From Glaciecola sp964643575 (GTDB lineage Bacteria; Pseudomonadota; Gammaproteobacteria; Enterobacterales; Alteromonadaceae): a DNA stretch of 5,946 bases. The stretch covers positions 1 through 5,946 of the forward strand of contig CAZXTD010000220.1 in NCBI GenBank assembly GCA_964643575.1. The letters are read 5' to 3'. A program made the translations under genes and the position numbers. Positions 4,709 to 5,946 of this stretch are shown here, in pieces. The notes beneath the pieces are model-generated. The model ran no database searches. It saw only the letters and a list, made by a program, of their open reading frames with translations, and was not told where the DNA came from. The stretch's first letter is position 1; every line of letters begins with the position of its first letter.

Positions 4709-5946
4709 ATGTCAGATTTAATGTGGTTTTTAATTGTATTAGCAGTTTTTGGCGTGGTTGCTTACCAACGCTATTCTTTATCAACAAGCTTAACTGCACT
4801 TGCAGCCACGATGGTTGTTGGCACCATTTTTGGCAGTATAGGCTTTTTGGGTTGGATTTTATTTTTAGCAATTGCCGTTCCTATTGCGTACAAGCCTTTC
4901 CGACTAGATTATATTTCGACTAAATTACTCGCGTTTTATAAGTCAGTGTCGCCAGAAATGTCGACAACTGAGCAAGAGGCTATTGATGCTGGTACAGTCT
5001 GGTGGGACGGAGAGTTATTTAGCGGTAAACCCGACTGGCAGAAATTACATGGCATAGCGCAACCTCGCCTAACAGTAGAGGAACAAGCGTTTCTTGATGG
5101 CCCGTGTGAAACAGTCTGCTCTATGGTAAACGAATGGCAAATCAATCATGTTGACGCTGATTTATCAGACGAAATTTGGGATTACTTAAAGGAACATAAG
5201 TTCTTTGCGATGATCATTGAGAAAAAATACGGAGGTCTAGAGTATTCTGCATATGCCCAGTCAAGAGTATTACAAAAACTAGCAGGCGTAAGCGCTGTGT
5301 TATCTTCTACTGTAGGGGTTCCGAACTCGTTAGGCCCCGGTGAGTTATTACAGCACTATGGCACACAAGAGCAACAAGACTATTATTTACCTAGGCTAGC
5401 AAGAGGCGAAGAAATACCTTGTTTTGCGCTCACTAGCCCTGAAGCAGGCTCAGACGCTGGTGCCATTCCAGACTTTGGAATTGTGACTAAAGGTGAATTT
5501 GAAGGCGAAGAAGTATTGGGTATGCGCCTGACTTTTTCTAAACGCTACATCACGCTTGCACCTGTTGCAACAGTGGTTGGCCTAGCGTTTAAACTCGAAG
5601 ACCCCGATGGTTTACTTGGTGATCAAAAAGATTTAGGCATCACTTGTGCTCTTATTCCTCGCGACACTAAAGGTCTTGAAATTGGCCGTCGTCACTTCCC
5701 TCTTAATGTGCCATTCCATAATGGTCCTGTAAAAGGACAAGACGTGTTTGTACCATTAAGCTACATCATTGGTGGTGAGAAAATGGCCGGCAAAGGCTGG
5801 CGCATGCTGATGGAGTGCTTGTCGGTAGGTCGCTGTATTACGCTGCCGTCGTCTGCTGCAGGTGGCGCCAAACAACTCGCACTAACCACAGGTGCTTATT
5901 CTCGCATTCGTCGTCAGTTCCGTATGCCTATAGGTCAAATGGAAGG
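4709..5946 (+). CDS. fadE: Acyl-CoA dehydrogenase FadE (first 412 residues; 3' end beyond the window)
   Basis: FadE oxidises acyl-CoA to trans-2-enoyl-CoA using FAD, the first step of aerobic fatty-acid beta-oxidation, and is membrane-associated. The visible 412 residues are about half of the E. coli protein (814) and similar along their length. The N-terminus carries two or three hydrophobic helices (about 4-19, 26-43, 46-61). AIDAGTVWWDGELFSGKPDW (91-110) and the alpha-helical acyl-CoA dehydrogenase N-domain follow. The flavin/substrate motif CFALTSPEAGSDAG is at 238-251, then KRYITLAP, GRRHFPLNVPF and IGGEKMAGKGWRML. The start is ATG 4709, with AGGAG 5 nt upstream. Residue 376 is Cys in SVGRCITLP, where E. 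coli has Gly, probably a harmless variation. The catalytic C-terminal half is out of view. The gene stands apart from the pur operon behind a 196-nt spacer and is probably repressed by FadR through the site at 4684-4700. Confidence 0.95.
   Translation, partial: MSDLMWFLIVLAVFGVVAYQRYSLSTSLTALAATMVVGTIFGSIGFLGWILFLAIAVPIAYKPFRLDYISTKLLAFYKSVSPEMSTTEQEAIDAGTVWWDGELFSGKPDWQKLHGIAQPRLTVEEQAFLDGPCETVCSMVNEWQINHVDADLSDEIWDYLKEHKFFAMIIEKKYGGLEYSAYAQSRVLQKLAGVSAVLSSTVGVPNSLGPGELLQHYGTQEQQDYYLPRLARGEEIPCFALTSPEAGSDAGAIPDFGIVTKGEFEGEEVLGMRLTFSKRYITLAPVATVVGLAFKLEDPDGLLGDQKDLGITCALIPRDTKGLEIGRRHFPLNVPFHNGPVKGQDVFVPLSYIIGGEKMAGKGWRMLMECLSVGRCITLPSSAAGGAKQLALTTGAYSRIRRQFRMPIGQME

Noticed and set aside
4723..4923. 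Plus-strand and minus-strand reading frames of about 66 codons over the start of fadE.
   Set aside because: They are shadows of the fadE frame, which matches FadE continuously from 4709 to the window edge.
1..5946. Search for a defence system, mobile element, prophage or CRISPR array.
   Set aside because: All coding sequence is explained by core or widely conserved genes, with no transposase, integrase, direct-repeat array or obvious shift in base composition.

Overview
The window looks like an ordinary chromosomal core region of a marine gammaproteobacterium, most likely of the order Alteromonadales (the Alteromonas/Glaciecola neighbourhood is a guess). The evidence is moderately AT-rich DNA, close similarity of PurM, PurN and FadE to their enterobacterial counterparts as I recall them, and the gene order hda - DUF2066 - (divergent) - purM - purN - DUF3108, which recurs in gammaproteobacteria. 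I see no insertion sequence, phage gene, CRISPR array, tRNA or rRNA.

Layout. On the minus strand, reading leftwards from about 1740, a secreted or envelope DUF2066 protein (313-1740) is followed after 6 nt by hda (1-306, cut by the left edge), the regulator that inactivates DnaA-ATP after replication initiation. A divergent intergenic region (1741-1938) holds a PurR-like operator and an unexplained cluster of GATAC/GTATC half-sites. On the plus strand come purM (1939-2985), purN (2991-3683) and a DUF3108 envelope protein (3664-4512), packed with 5 nt and then a 20-nt overlap, so they are very probably one operon. A 196-nt spacer (4513-4708) ends in a strong FadR-type operator lying directly on the ribosome binding site of fadE (4709 to the right edge, 3' end missing).

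How the genes work together. PurN (step 3) and PurM (step 5) are two steps of de novo IMP synthesis, and the PurR-like box fits purine repression. FadE performs the first step of fatty-acid beta-oxidation, and the FadR box fits induction by long-chain acyl-CoA. Hda is replication control. Two poorly characterised proteins with signal peptides (DUF2066 and DUF3108) are each tightly coupled to a cytoplasmic housekeeping gene. Three of the six genes start with a non-ATG codon (TTG for DUF2066, GTG for hda and purM).

I did not find a previously undescribed system. The points worth checking are the FadR and PurR sites, the unexplained palindrome cluster, the low-complexity insertions in the DUF2066 protein, and the coupling of envelope proteins to the pur and hda genes.
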